Shown here: positions 16,492 through 24,044 of the stretch, piece after piece
Layout: the number at the start of each line of letters is the position of its first letter
Position numbering within the stretch: position 1 is the stretch's first letter
Assembly (NCBI GenBank): GCA_903845935.1
Contig: CAIMZI010000015.1
Span: 1-34,694, forward strand
Direction of reading: 5' to 3'
DNA from: an uncultured beta proteobacterium
Lineage (GTDB): Bacteria; Pseudomonadota; Gammaproteobacteria; Burkholderiales; Burkholderiaceae_C
Length of the DNA: 34,694 nucleotides
Notes under the pieces: model-generated
What the model was told of the DNA's origin: nothing
Seen by the model: only the letters and a program-made list of their open reading frames with translations
The model's database searches: none
Translations under genes and position numbers: made by a program

Positions 16492-17814
16492 ATGAAGCTT
16501 TATTCCCTCGCCGCCCTCGTGGTGGCTGTGGCCTCCAGCCTGGCCGCGCCCAGCGCCTTTGCCCAGGCCAAGGAACAGTTCTTCCCGCTGCTGTCTTACC
16601 GCACCGGTCCTTACGCGCCCAACGGCGTGCCATGGGCCAACGGCAAGCAGGACTACATAAAAATGATCAACGCCCGAGATGGCGGTGTGAATGGTGTCAA
16701 GCTGACCTATGAAGAGTGCGAAACTGGCTACGCCACCGACCGCGGCGTGGAGTGCTACGAGCGCCTCAAGAGCCGTCCCGGCGTGGCCCTGTTTGACCCG
16801 CAAGCCACCGGCATCACCTTCGCCCTGACCGAAAAAGTGGTCAACGACAAGGTGGCTCTCGTCACCCTGGGTTACGGCTTGTCCGTGGCGCAGGACGGCC
16901 AGGCTTTCAAGTGGAATTTTCCGTTGATGGGCAGCTACTGGACCGGCGCCGACATTCTGATACAGCACCTGGGCAAGAAGGAAGGCGGCCTGGACAAACT
17001 CAAGGGCAAGAAGATCACGCTCGTCTACCACGACAGTCCGTTCGGAAAAGAGCCGATCCCGTTGCTGCAGGAACGCGCACGTCAACTCGGCTTTGAGCTG
17101 TCCATGATTCCCGTGACCGCACCCGGCGTGGACCAGAAGTCTGCCTGGCTGCAGGTGCGTCAGAACCGCCCCGACTATGTGCTGCTGTGGGGCTGGGGAG
17201 TGATGAATTCCACCGCACTGAAAGAGGCGCAGGCCACCGGCTATCCGCGCGACAAGATGTATGGCGTGTGGTGGGCCGGTGCCGAGCCGGACGTGAAGGA
17301 CGTGGGCGAGGGCGCCAAGGGCTATAACGCGCTGGCACTTAATACCGCCGGTACCCAGCCCAAGGTGATCCAGGACATTCTGAAGCTGGTACACGACAAG
17401 GGCCAGGGCACCGGACCCAAGGACGAAGTGGGCTCCGTGCTCTATACCCGCGGCGTGATCATCCAGGCGCTCAGCATCGAGGCCGTGCGCCGTGCCCAGG
17501 AGCGCTTTGGCAAGGGCAAGGTCATGACCGGCGAGCAGGTGCGTTGGGGCCTTGAAAACCTGGCGCTCGATGACAAGAAGCTGGCCGCGCTGGGTCTGAC
17601 CGGCGTGATCCGCCCGGTCAGCACCAGCTGTGCCGACCATATGGGCTCCAGCTGGGCCCGCGTGGAAACCTGGGACGGCGCCAAGTGGAATGTGGGTGCC
17701 GACTGGTACCAGGCCGATGAGCAGATTCTCAAGCCCATGGTCAAGGCCGGTGCCGACAAGTACCTGGCCGACAAGAAGCTGAGCCGTCGCGCTCCTACGG
17801 ATTGTCAGAGCTAG
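16492..17814 (+). CDS. periplasmic substrate-binding protein of the ABC importer
   Basis: 440 residues with a clear Sec signal peptide (MKLYSLAALVVAVASSLAAP, cleavage likely after SAFA at about 23-24). The mature part is a type I periplasmic binding fold (Peripla_BP_6), as for LivJ/LivK, with the lobes linked around LSMIPVTAPGVDQKSAWLQV (about 203-222). AGGAGA precedes the ATG at good spacing, the best ribosome-binding site in the operon, as expected for the most abundant subunit. It differs from leucine-binding proteins in its long C-terminal region, so the ligand is probably another compound, perhaps an aromatic or aliphatic acid given the flanking CoA ligases. Confidence 0.92.
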   Translation: MKLYSLAALVVAVASSLAAPSAFAQAKEQFFPLLSYRTGPYAPNGVPWANGKQDYIKMINARDGGVNGVKLTYEECETGYATDRGVECYERLKSRPGVALFDPQATGITFALTEKVVNDKVALVTLGYGLSVAQDGQAFKWNFPLMGSYWTGADILIQHLGKKEGGLDKLKGKKITLVYHDSPFGKEPIPLLQERARQLGFELSMIPVTAPGVDQKSAWLQVRQNRPDYVLLWGWGVMNSTALKEAQATGYPRDKMYGVWWAGAEPDVKDVGEGAKGYNALALNTAGTQPKVIQDILKLVHDKGQGTGPKDEVGSVLYTRGVIIQALSIEAVRRAQERFGKGKVMTGEQVRWGLENLALDDKKLAALGLTGVIRPVSTSCADHMGSSWARVETWDGAKWNVGADWYQADEQILKPMVKAGADKYLADKKLSRRAPTDCQS

Positions 17815-17821
17815 TAAAACC

Positions 17822-17845
17822 TTGGTGGCCCGCAAGGGCCGCCAA
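17822..17845 (+). terminator. intercistronic hairpin with GCAA tetraloop
   Basis: TTGGTGGCCC-GCAA-GGGCCGCCAA gives 10 pairs with one U-G. It starts 8 bases after the binding-protein stop and has no U-run. It probably protects the binding-protein mRNA and attenuates livF rather than fully terminating. Confidence 0.6.
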
Positions 17846-17891
17846 TTGAAATAGTCCCTAGGTGGGTCTGGTCTCTATGGAAACTTGCGCT

Positions 17892-18704
17892 ATGAGTGAA
17901 CCCAAAAATATTGTTTTGAACGTCAATGGCATCGAGGTCATTTACAACCATGTGATCTTGGTGCTCAAGGGTGTGTCCCTGCAGGTGCCGGAGGGCGGCA
18001 TTGTGGCCATCCTGGGGGGCAATGGCGCGGGTAAGACGACCACCTTGCGTGCCATCTCCAACCTGCTGGCAGGAGAGCGCGGCGAGGTCACCAAGGGCTC
18101 GATCGAGCTGCGCGGCGAGCGCATCGAAAACCTCTCTCCCGCCGACCTAGTCAAGCGTGGCGTGGTGCAGGTGATGGAGGGGCGGCACTGCTTTGCCCAC
18201 CTGACGATCGAGGAAAACCTGTTGACCGGCGGCTATACGCGAAAGAGCGCGGCCGAGATCGCCGCCAACCTGGAAAAGGTCTACAACTATTTCCCTCGTT
18301 TGAAAACACGGCGCAGCAGCCAGGCCGCCTACACCTCGGGTGGCGAGCAGCAGATGTGTGCCATCGGACGCGCCCTGATGACCAATCCGAACATGGTGCT
18401 GCTGGACGAGCCCTCCATGGGCCTGGCGCCGCAGATTGTGGAAGAGGTGTTCGAGATCGTGAAGGACCTCAACGCCAAGGAAAAAGTCACCTTCCTGCTG
18501 GCCGAGCAGAACACCAATATGGCGCTGAAGTACGCCGACTACGGCTACATCATGGAGTCCGGGCGCGTGGTGATGGACGGCGCCGCATCCGATCTGCGCA
18601 GCAACGAGGACGTCAAGGAGTTTTACCTGGGCGTGGGCGGTGGCGAGCGCAAGAGCTTTAAAGATGTGAAGAGTTACAAGCGCCGAAAGCGCTGGTTGGC
18701 CTAA
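17892..18704 (+). CDS. livF: LIV-type ABC importer ATPase (LivF-like)
   Basis: 270 residues from ATG 17892 (MSEPKNIVLNVNGIEVIYN); in-frame upstream starts at 17862 and 17877 are less likely. Walker A is GGNGAGKT (42-49), the signature is TSGGEQQMCAIGRAL and Walker B is VLLDEPSMGL. The protein is about 35 residues longer than typical LivF; the extra C-terminal tail is Lys/Arg-rich (KSFKDVKSYKRRKRWLA). The tail's role is unknown; it could contact membrane or the next protein. The gene follows a strong hairpin and lies 10 bases before the PaaK-like gene. Confidence 0.92.
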   Translation: MSEPKNIVLNVNGIEVIYNHVILVLKGVSLQVPEGGIVAILGGNGAGKTTTLRAISNLLAGERGEVTKGSIELRGERIENLSPADLVKRGVVQVMEGRHCFAHLTIEENLLTGGYTRKSAAEIAANLEKVYNYFPRLKTRRSSQAAYTSGGEQQMCAIGRALMTNPNMVLLDEPSMGLAPQIVEEVFEIVKDLNAKEKVTFLLAEQNTNMALKYADYGYIMESGRVVMDGAASDLRSNEDVKEFYLGVGGGERKSFKDVKSYKRRKRWLA

Positions 18705-18714
18705 GGAGCACCGC

Positions 18715-19968
18715 ATGAATAAGTACTTTGATGCGTTGGAAGCGCGGGCGCCCGCTGAGCGCGAAGCGGCCTTGCTGGCGGCTTTGCCCAGACACATAGC
18801 GCACGCCAAGCAGTCTTCGCCGGCCTTCGCCGCCCTGCTGGCCGACGTGAACCCGGCCGAAATTACCAGTCGCTCCGCGCTGGCTCAACTTCCCGTGATC
18901 CGCAAGTCGGAATTGCAGGAGCGCCAGCAGGCGGCGCGGGCAGCCGGTGGCAATGTGTTTGGCGGCTTTAGCGCCATCGGTTTTGGCGCTTCCATGCCGC
19001 GCGTGTTTGCCAGCCCCGGCCCGATTTACGAGCCCGAAGGCACGGCCAAGGATTACTGGCGCATGGCGCGGGCGATTTTTGCTGCGGGCTTTCGGCCCGG
19101 TGAACTGATCCACAACTCCTTTAGCTACCACTTTGTGCCGGCCGGCTCGATGATGGAAACCGGAGCGCACGCCATGGGCTGCACGGTGTTTCCCGGCGGC
19201 ACCGGCCAGACCGAGCAGCAGGTGCAGGCCATGCGCGAGCTGGCACCTGCGGGCTATATCGGCACGCCCAGCTTTCTGAAAATCATTGTCGAAAAGGCCG
19301 AAGAACTGGGGCTGAGCTTGCCCAGCGTGCAGAAGGCCATGTTTGGTGGCGAGGCCTATCCGCCCTCTCTACGCGATTGGTTCACGGCCCATGGCATCGC
19401 CGGTTACCAGTGCTATGCGACGGCTGACCTGGGACTGATTGCCTATGAGACCGAGGCGCGCGAGGGCCTGGTGCTGGACGAGGGCGTGATCGTGGAAATT
19501 GTGCGGCCCGGCACCGGCGACCCGGTTGCCGAGGGTGAAGTGGGTGAGCTGGTGGTGACCACGCTGAACCCGGACTACCCGCTCATCCGCTTTGGCACCG
19601 GCGACCTGTCTGCCGTGCTGCCTGGCAACTGCCCCACCGGACGCACCAATACCCGCATCAAGGGCTGGATGGGGCGCGCCGACCAGACCACCAAGATCCG
19701 TGGCATGTTCGTGCATCCCAAGCAGGTGGACGAAGTGGTCAAGCGTTTTTCGGAGCTGAGCCGGGCGCGTCTGGTGGTCAGCGGCGAGATGGCCAATGAC
19801 GTGATGACGCTCAAGGTGGAGGTGGCTGCCCCCGCAGAGGGCCTGGCGGCGCGCATTGGCGAGGCCGTCCGTGACGTCACCAAGCTGCGGGCTCGGGTCG
19901 AAGTGCTGACGCCCGGCGCCTTGCCCAACGATGGCAAGGTGATTGACGACATCCGCTCCTATAAATAG
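18715..19968 (+). CDS. PaaK-like AMP-binding protein with atypical P-loop
   Basis: 417 residues, the size of phenylacetate-CoA ligases. AAGGAGC precedes the ATG. Recognisable family segments are AGYIGTPSFLKII (about 178-190), MFGGEAYP (about 209-216), YATADLGLIAYE (about 234-245), GELVVTTLNPDYPLIRFGTGDLS (about 280-302) and WMGRADQTTKIRGMFVHPKQV (about 319-339). The usual Ser/Thr/Gly-rich ATP loop is replaced by FASPGPIYEPEG (about 98-109), so ATP use is uncertain. It ends the operon begun by the acyl-CoA synthetase and converges on the DUF1840 gene. It may activate the imported acid or have a binding or regulatory role. Confidence 0.85.
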   Translation: MNKYFDALEARAPAEREAALLAALPRHIAHAKQSSPAFAALLADVNPAEITSRSALAQLPVIRKSELQERQQAARAAGGNVFGGFSAIGFGASMPRVFASPGPIYEPEGTAKDYWRMARAIFAAGFRPGELIHNSFSYHFVPAGSMMETGAHAMGCTVFPGGTGQTEQQVQAMRELAPAGYIGTPSFLKIIVEKAEELGLSLPSVQKAMFGGEAYPPSLRDWFTAHGIAGYQCYATADLGLIAYETEAREGLVLDEGVIVEIVRPGTGDPVAEGEVGELVVTTLNPDYPLIRFGTGDLSAVLPGNCPTGRTNTRIKGWMGRADQTTKIRGMFVHPKQVDEVVKRFSELSRARLVVSGEMANDVMTLKVEVAAPAEGLAARIGEAVRDVTKLRARVEVLTPGALPNDGKVIDDIRSYK

Positions 19969-19976
19969 TCATGGGG

Positions 19977-20306
19977 CTAGACCCCCCAGACGATTTCCTT
20001 GTTTTCCTTCTGGCTGCGCTTGATCATCTCGATAAAGGGCACGGCGCGCTGGCGCAGCGAGATGCCCTCAAAGCGCGGTGGGGTTTCGCCCTTGTCTTGC
20101 GCTTCCTTGACGATCTGGGCGCGATGGTCTTCGTCGCGCTGAATGGCGGCCTGCAGTTTTTCAATCGCTTCTGGCATATGCTCGGGTAGCAGAATCCCCT
20201 GGGCTTGTGAGGCCGCGTCGGTGCGTCCCAGAATGGCCAGGATCTGGCGGCCGTTGGGCTCCAGCATGATCAGGTCGCCAGCGGCGCGGGATTTGAATTT
20301 GTACAT
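19977..20306 (-). CDS. DUF1840 family protein
   Basis: 109 residues starting MYKFKSRAAGDLIMLEPNGRQILAILGR, the conserved opening of DUF1840; the longer frame upstream was rejected because it overlaps the divergent gene. The C-terminal half is helical and charged (LRQRAVPFIEMIKRSQKENKEIVWGV). Function unknown; the family is largely betaproteobacterial. It is divergent from the PHA-system gene with only 20 bases between start codons, and its stop lies 8 bases past the PaaK-like stop. No signal peptide. Confidence 0.85.
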   Translation of the reverse strand: MYKFKSRAAGDLIMLEPNGRQILAILGRTDAASQAQGILLPEHMPEAIEKLQAAIQRDEDHRAQIVKEAQDKGETPPRFEGISLRQRAVPFIEMIKRSQKENKEIVWGV

Positions 20307-20326
20307 GGCAATCAAGGAATGGGGCA

Positions 20327-20644
20327 ATGGCGAATCTACACATCGTACGGGAGCATCATCTGGGCTTGGCTGCCGCACGCAAGATAGCCTACGCCTGGGC
20401 CGAACAGGTAGAGGCCGAGTTTGGCATGGAATGCATCTATGAAGAGGGCAAGGCCGAAGACCAGGTGACTTTTACCCGTTCCGGCGTAAACGGCACGCTA
20501 CAGGTCAATAAGACCGGTTTCACGCTTGAGGCCAAACTGGGTTTCCTGCTGGGCACTTTCAAGGACAAGATCGAGGCCGAGATCGTGAAGAACCTGGATG
20601 GCTTGCTCGCATCCCAGCCCAAAAAATCTCCAGCAAAAAAGTAG
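20327..20644 (+). CDS. polyhydroxyalkanoic acid system (PHA_gran_rgn) family protein
   Basis: 105 residues. The opening MANLHIVREHHLGLAAARKIAYAW and the central FTRSGVNGTLQVNKTGFTLEAKLGFLLGTFK (both in part) match the small family found near PHA synthesis genes. A single alpha/beta domain is followed by a Lys/Pro/Ala tail (KKSPAKK). No catalytic motif is visible; the role is inferred to be granule-related. No PHA synthase is in this window. It converges on the acyl-CoA-binding protein gene with 8 bases between stops. A GGAATGGGG stretch lies just before the ATG. Confidence 0.82.
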   Translation: MANLHIVREHHLGLAAARKIAYAWAEQVEAEFGMECIYEEGKAEDQVTFTRSGVNGTLQVNKTGFTLEAKLGFLLGTFKDKIEAEIVKNLDGLLASQPKKSPAKK

Positions 20645-20652
20645 GCGCGCAA

Positions 20653-20907
20653 TCAGCTCAGCGACTCAATCAGGTCAATGTACTGCTGCATTGCGGCTTC
20701 TGCGTCCGTGCCCTTGAAGCTATCCCAGGCCTCCCACTTGGCGCGGCCCACCATATCGGAAAAACCGGGTTTCTTTTCGCTGTTGTCGCCCACTGTCGCC
20801 TGTTTGTACAGCCCGTAAATCTTGAGCAAGGTGCTGTTGTCTGGGCGCTCGGTCAGCGATTTGGAGTTGGCAACAGCGGTTTCGAATGGGGCTTGCAGAG
20901 TGGACAT
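20653..20907 (-). CDS. acyl-CoA-binding protein
   Basis: 84 residues, the normal ACBP length. Hallmarks are LKIYGLYKQATVGDN (about 28-42; Tyr and Lys contact the CoA) and RAKWEAWDSFKG (about 54-65). GGAGAA precedes the ATG at 20905-20907, fixing the start. ACBPs hold long-chain acyl-CoA in the cytosol and deliver it to enzymes. Its gene is divergent from the WS/DGAT gene with a 159-base shared region, which suggests co-regulation and a direct role in feeding the wax or triglyceride synthase. Confidence 0.92.
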   Translation of the reverse strand: MSTLQAPFETAVANSKSLTERPDNSTLLKIYGLYKQATVGDNSEKKPGFSDMVGRAKWEAWDSFKGTDAEAAMQQYIDLIESLS

Positions 20908-20936
20908 GGAATTCTCCGGTCGGATGTGGGTGTTGC

Positions 20937-21010
20937 CAAGCATGGCTTGCCAGACCACGGGGTTCAGTGTTTACCCTGTATCTTACGGTGCCTTATGCCC
21001 GCAAGATAAG
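20937..21010. promoter_or_regulatory. inverted repeats in the ACBP-WS/DGAT divergent promoter region
   Basis: CAAGC-ATG-GCTTG at 20937-20949; TATCTT (20979-20984) pairs with AAGATA (21003-21008), and CTTAT (20992-20996) with ATAAG (21006-21010). These overlapping repeats could be operators shared by both genes. No convincing -35/-10 pair was found. Confidence 0.35.
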
Positions 21011-21066
21011 CCAGGCTTTCGGTGACGGCGTTCCGACGAAGGTCCGATAGCCTATTTGGAGACACC

Positions 21067-22566
21067 ATGGTTACCCGCAAGCACAGCCCCGTCCACCCGT
21101 CCAGCCACTCCATCGCCGACGCAGTGGCTGGTACGCTGGGCCTCTCTGGCGAGCGCATGAGCAAGGTGGACCGGGCCTGTCTGCGCATGGATTCGCCCCA
21201 TAACCTGATGATGATTGTGGGCGTCTGGATCATCAAGCCCGGCATTCCCTACGCCGCGCTGGCGGCGCGTCTGCAGCAGCGCATGACGAAGTACCCGCGC
21301 TTTGTGCAGTGCGTGGTCGAGGGCGCGGCTGGTGCCACTTGGGTTCAAGACGCGGCATTTGACATCGCCCATCACCTGGTGTTGGAAAAGTTGCCTCGGA
21401 CGCGCAAGCTCGATCCGCAACAGGCCCTGCAGCAAAGGTTGGCCGAACTCTGCCTGCTGCCTTTGGATCGCCAGCACCCGCTGTGGCAATTCCATCTGGT
21501 GGAGCATTACAAGGGTGGCTCAGTGCTGATTGTGCGTATTCACCACTGCATTGCCGATGGCATGGCGCTGATTTCGGTGATCCAGTCGCTGGTGGACGGT
21601 GGCTCCCCGCCACCGCCTGGGCTGGAGCGGCCACATGGTATCGAGGAATGGCTGGGCCAGGCGCTGCTCAAACCCCTGACCCAGTTTGCCGTCAAGACCC
21701 TGGAAGCGGCGGGCGAGGGTGTGGCCCGGTCGCTGCATCTGTTACAAGATGGTTCTGAGGAGAAGGGCATTGCTGGCTCGGTGGATGTGGCCAAGACGGC
21801 CTACCAGGTGGTCAGTGATCTGGCGGCCTTGGCGCTGATGCCCGATGACTCCGCCACCGGGCTCAAGGGCCAGCCCGGCCATCACAAGCGGGTGTCCTGG
21901 TGCCGGCCCCTGCCGCTGGTGGAGGTCAAGGCAGTGGGACGGGCGCTCAACTGCTCGATCAACGATGTGCTTCTGAGTTGTGTGGCAGGTGCCATTGGCG
22001 CCTACCTGCGGGCCGAGGGCGAAAGCATTGAGGGCAAGCGCATACGCGCCATGGTGCCGGTGAATCTGCGCCCGCCCGAGCAGGTCTACACGCTGGGCAA
22101 CCAGTTTGGCCTGGCACCGCTGGTGCTGCCGATTGGTCTGGAAAATCCGGTGGAGCGGGTGTATGCGGTGCGCCAGGGCATGGACGAACTCAAGTCCAGC
22201 ATGCAGCCGCTGCTGACCTTTGCCCTGCTGGCAGTGGCGGGCCTGCTGGTCAAGCCAGCGCAGGACGCCATGCTCAGCCTCTTTTCCAGGAAGACCACGG
22301 CGGTGATGACCAATGTGCCGGGGCCGCTCACCAAGCTCAAGCTATGTGGCTCAACCATCGAAGAAGCCCTGTTCTGGGTGCCACAAAGCGGCAGCGTGGG
22401 CCTGGGGGTTTCTATCTTGAGCTATGGCGGCGGCGTGCAGTTTGGCGTGCTGTCGGACGCCACGCTGTGCCCGGACCCGCAAAAAATCATTGACCAGTTT
22501 GAGCCCGAGTTTGCCAAGCTGTCGCTGCTGACGTTGATGCTGCCCTGGGGTCGTGATCCGGGCTAA
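21067..22566 (+). CDS. wax ester synthase / diacylglycerol acyltransferase (WS/DGAT)
   Basis: 499 residues from ATG 21067, with GGAG just upstream. The acyltransferase motif HHxxxDG is present as H159-H160-C-I-A-D164-G165, preceded by PLDRQHPLW (132-140), the family PLxxxxPLW element. The C-terminal half has the conserved NDVLLSCVAGAIGAYLR segment and VMTNVPGP. The enzyme transfers an acyl group from acyl-CoA to a fatty alcohol (wax ester) or to diacylglycerol (triacylglycerol) at the membrane or lipid-body surface. Its neighbours are an acyl-CoA-binding protein and, 3.6 kb downstream, a fatty acyl-CoA reductase, which argues for wax esters as a product. Confidence 0.93.
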   Translation: MVTRKHSPVHPSSHSIADAVAGTLGLSGERMSKVDRACLRMDSPHNLMMIVGVWIIKPGIPYAALAARLQQRMTKYPRFVQCVVEGAAGATWVQDAAFDIAHHLVLEKLPRTRKLDPQQALQQRLAELCLLPLDRQHPLWQFHLVEHYKGGSVLIVRIHHCIADGMALISVIQSLVDGGSPPPPGLERPHGIEEWLGQALLKPLTQFAVKTLEAAGEGVARSLHLLQDGSEEKGIAGSVDVAKTAYQVVSDLAALALMPDDSATGLKGQPGHHKRVSWCRPLPLVEVKAVGRALNCSINDVLLSCVAGAIGAYLRAEGESIEGKRIRAMVPVNLRPPEQVYTLGNQFGLAPLVLPIGLENPVERVYAVRQGMDELKSSMQPLLTFALLAVAGLLVKPAQDAMLSLFSRKTTAVMTNVPGPLTKLKLCGSTIEEALFWVPQSGSVGLGVSILSYGGGVQFGVLSDATLCPDPQKIIDQFEPEFAKLSLLTLMLPWGRDPG

Positions 22567-22567
22567 T

Positions 22568-22589
22568 CCCGCTTGGGGCCCGGAGCGGG
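22568..22589. terminator. weak hairpin between WS/DGAT and the TPR-like gene
   Basis: CCCGCT and AGCGGG pair around a 10-base GC-rich loop immediately after the WS/DGAT stop. There is no T-run, so termination is uncertain. Confidence 0.3.
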
Positions 22590-22596
22590 CTGGGCC

Positions 22597-23370
22597 TTAA
22601 TTGTTCAGCCCGATCTTGGCCAGCGCAATGTGCAGGTGTTCCTGGGCGTCGGCCGCCTTCAGGGATGCGGCCTGTTCAAGCAACGCGCTGGCCTCCAGCT
22701 GGCGCGCATCGCCCTCCAGAATCAGCAAGGCCGTGGCGTAGTCCACCAAGCCTAGGGGCGAGCGCGGCAGCAGCGCAAAGCCTTGTTCGAACATCTGCAG
22801 GCTCACGTCCTTCTTGGCACCATACGCCATGAGGGCAATCAGCGCTCCGACCTTGTCGATGATTTCGGCATGGAATGAGCCCAGCGCGAAATGGGCGTCG
22901 GCGTGCTGGGGCTGCAATGCAATCGCGGTTTCCAGTGCGGTCTTGATCCGGCTACCTATGCCGGCGGCCAGGGCCTTGGCCACGCTGATGCCCTGGCTGT
23001 AGCGGTCCAGTGAATAGGCCAGCAGATAGTGGGCATTGGGATTGTCGGGCTCAGACTCGGTTTGCTGGGCAGCGCGTTGCGCCACCTCTTGGTACAGGGC
23101 CAGGCGTTCACTTTCCTGGGGTTCCAGCTGGCTGGCGTAAATGCAGGCAGCCTTGTTCGCCAGCGTGATGCCGTCGCTGCCGAGTCGCCGTCCGGCACGG
23201 TAGGCTTCCTCAAAGTGGCCGTTGTGGAAAAAAGCCCATGCCTCCAACAAGTCGACCCGCTCGGGCAGAGCCTCTTGGTCACTGGCATGCAACCGGGCCC
23301 AATGGCCTTTGACGCCCTTGCCGTCAAAGGCAAAGTGTCCGGCGGGAGCAAAGCGGGTCCAGCGTGCCAT
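22597..23370 (-). CDS. TPR-like helical repeat protein of unknown function
   Basis: 257 residues from ATG 23368-23370. Degenerate tetratricopeptide-like helical pairs are visible: RVDLLEAWAFFHNGHFEEAYRAGRRL (part), PDNPNAHYLLAYSLDRYSQG and PQHADAHFALGSFHAEIIDKVG. No signal peptide or membrane helix is evident. It is the third gene of a compact operon, 7 bases after the TetR stop and behind patatin. This context suggests a scaffold or accessory role in lipid storage, but that is inference only. Confidence 0.75.
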   Translation of the reverse strand: MARWTRFAPAGHFAFDGKGVKGHWARLHASDQEALPERVDLLEAWAFFHNGHFEEAYRAGRRLGSDGITLANKAACIYASQLEPQESERLALYQEVAQRAAQQTESEPDNPNAHYLLAYSLDRYSQGISVAKALAAGIGSRIKTALETAIALQPQHADAHFALGSFHAEIIDKVGALIALMAYGAKKDVSLQMFEQGFALLPRSPLGLVDYATALLILEGDARQLEASALLEQAASLKAADAQEHLHIALAKIGLNN

Positions 23371-23377
23371 GCGCGTT

Positions 23378-24043
23378 CTAGTCGGCAATCGGCGTCTGGT
23401 AGGCGCCCACCAGGCTGAGCAGATGCGTGCGTTGCCCGGCGTCCAGATACGGCATCAGCAGATTCAGTACATGGTGTGCACCGCGCAGCAGGGCGGCCTG
23501 TGCACTTTCAGGCTCCAGTGCCCGGCGCGGGTCGCGCACATATTCAAAACTTAGCCAGTAGGTCAGCACCACCACCATGCTGGTAGCAGTGGGCTCCATT
23601 TCGCGCGCATCCATGCGGATGGCCCCACAGCGGGTCATGCTGGCCAACATGGCCTTGACCGAGCGTGCCTTGTTTTTGAGCACTAGTTGAAAATGGGTTT
23701 CCAGGCGGCGGTTTTTGCTCAGCAGGTCGTTCAAGTCGCGGTACAGAAAGCGGTATTGCCAGATCAATTCAAACAGGCTGTGCATGAAGAACCAGGCGTC
23801 TTCGACGTCGCGCACGTTGTCGCTGGCGTTGAGCAGTTCGTTGAGAGCGGTCTCGTAGCGGTCAAACAGCGCGTTGATCAGCTCGTCCTTGGCCGGATAG
23901 TGGTAGTACAGATTGCCCGGACTGATGCCCATTTCCGCCGATATCAGGGTGGTGGAAACATTTGGTTCGCCAAAACGGTTGAACAGTTCCAGCGTCACTT
24001 CCAAGATGCGTTCTGCGGTGCGGCGAGGGGCTTTTTTTGCCAT
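23378..24043 (-). CDS. TetR-family regulator, PhaD-like
   Basis: 221 residues. The N-terminal TetR HTH includes LELFNRFGEPNVSTTLISAEMGISPGNLYYHYPAKDEL (in part, about 18-55). This segment and the following WQYRFLYRDLNDLL are strikingly like PhaD of Pseudomonas, which controls phasin and PHA genes in response to a fatty-acid-derived CoA ligand. The C-terminal ligand domain is helical. The start MAKKAPRRTAERIL lies 1 base after the patatin stop (TAG-C-ATG). It is the middle gene of patatin-TetR-TPR. Likely targets are this operon and the adjacent phasin gene. Confidence 0.85.
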   Translation of the reverse strand: MAKKAPRRTAERILEVTLELFNRFGEPNVSTTLISAEMGISPGNLYYHYPAKDELINALFDRYETALNELLNASDNVRDVEDAWFFMHSLFELIWQYRFLYRDLNDLLSKNRRLETHFQLVLKNKARSVKAMLASMTRCGAIRMDAREMEPTATSMVVVLTYWLSFEYVRDPRRALEPESAQAALLRGAHHVLNLLMPYLDAGQRTHLLSLVGAYQTPIAD

Positions 24044-24044
24044 G

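Noticed and set aside
16465..17835. A 456-codon open frame antisense to the binding-protein gene
   Set aside because: The sense frame has a signal peptide, strong ribosome-binding site and family motifs; the antisense frame has none.
19973..19985. GGGG-CTAGA-CCCC hairpin between the PaaK-like and DUF1840 stops
   Set aside because: The 4-5 bp stem has no T-run; not convincing as a terminator.
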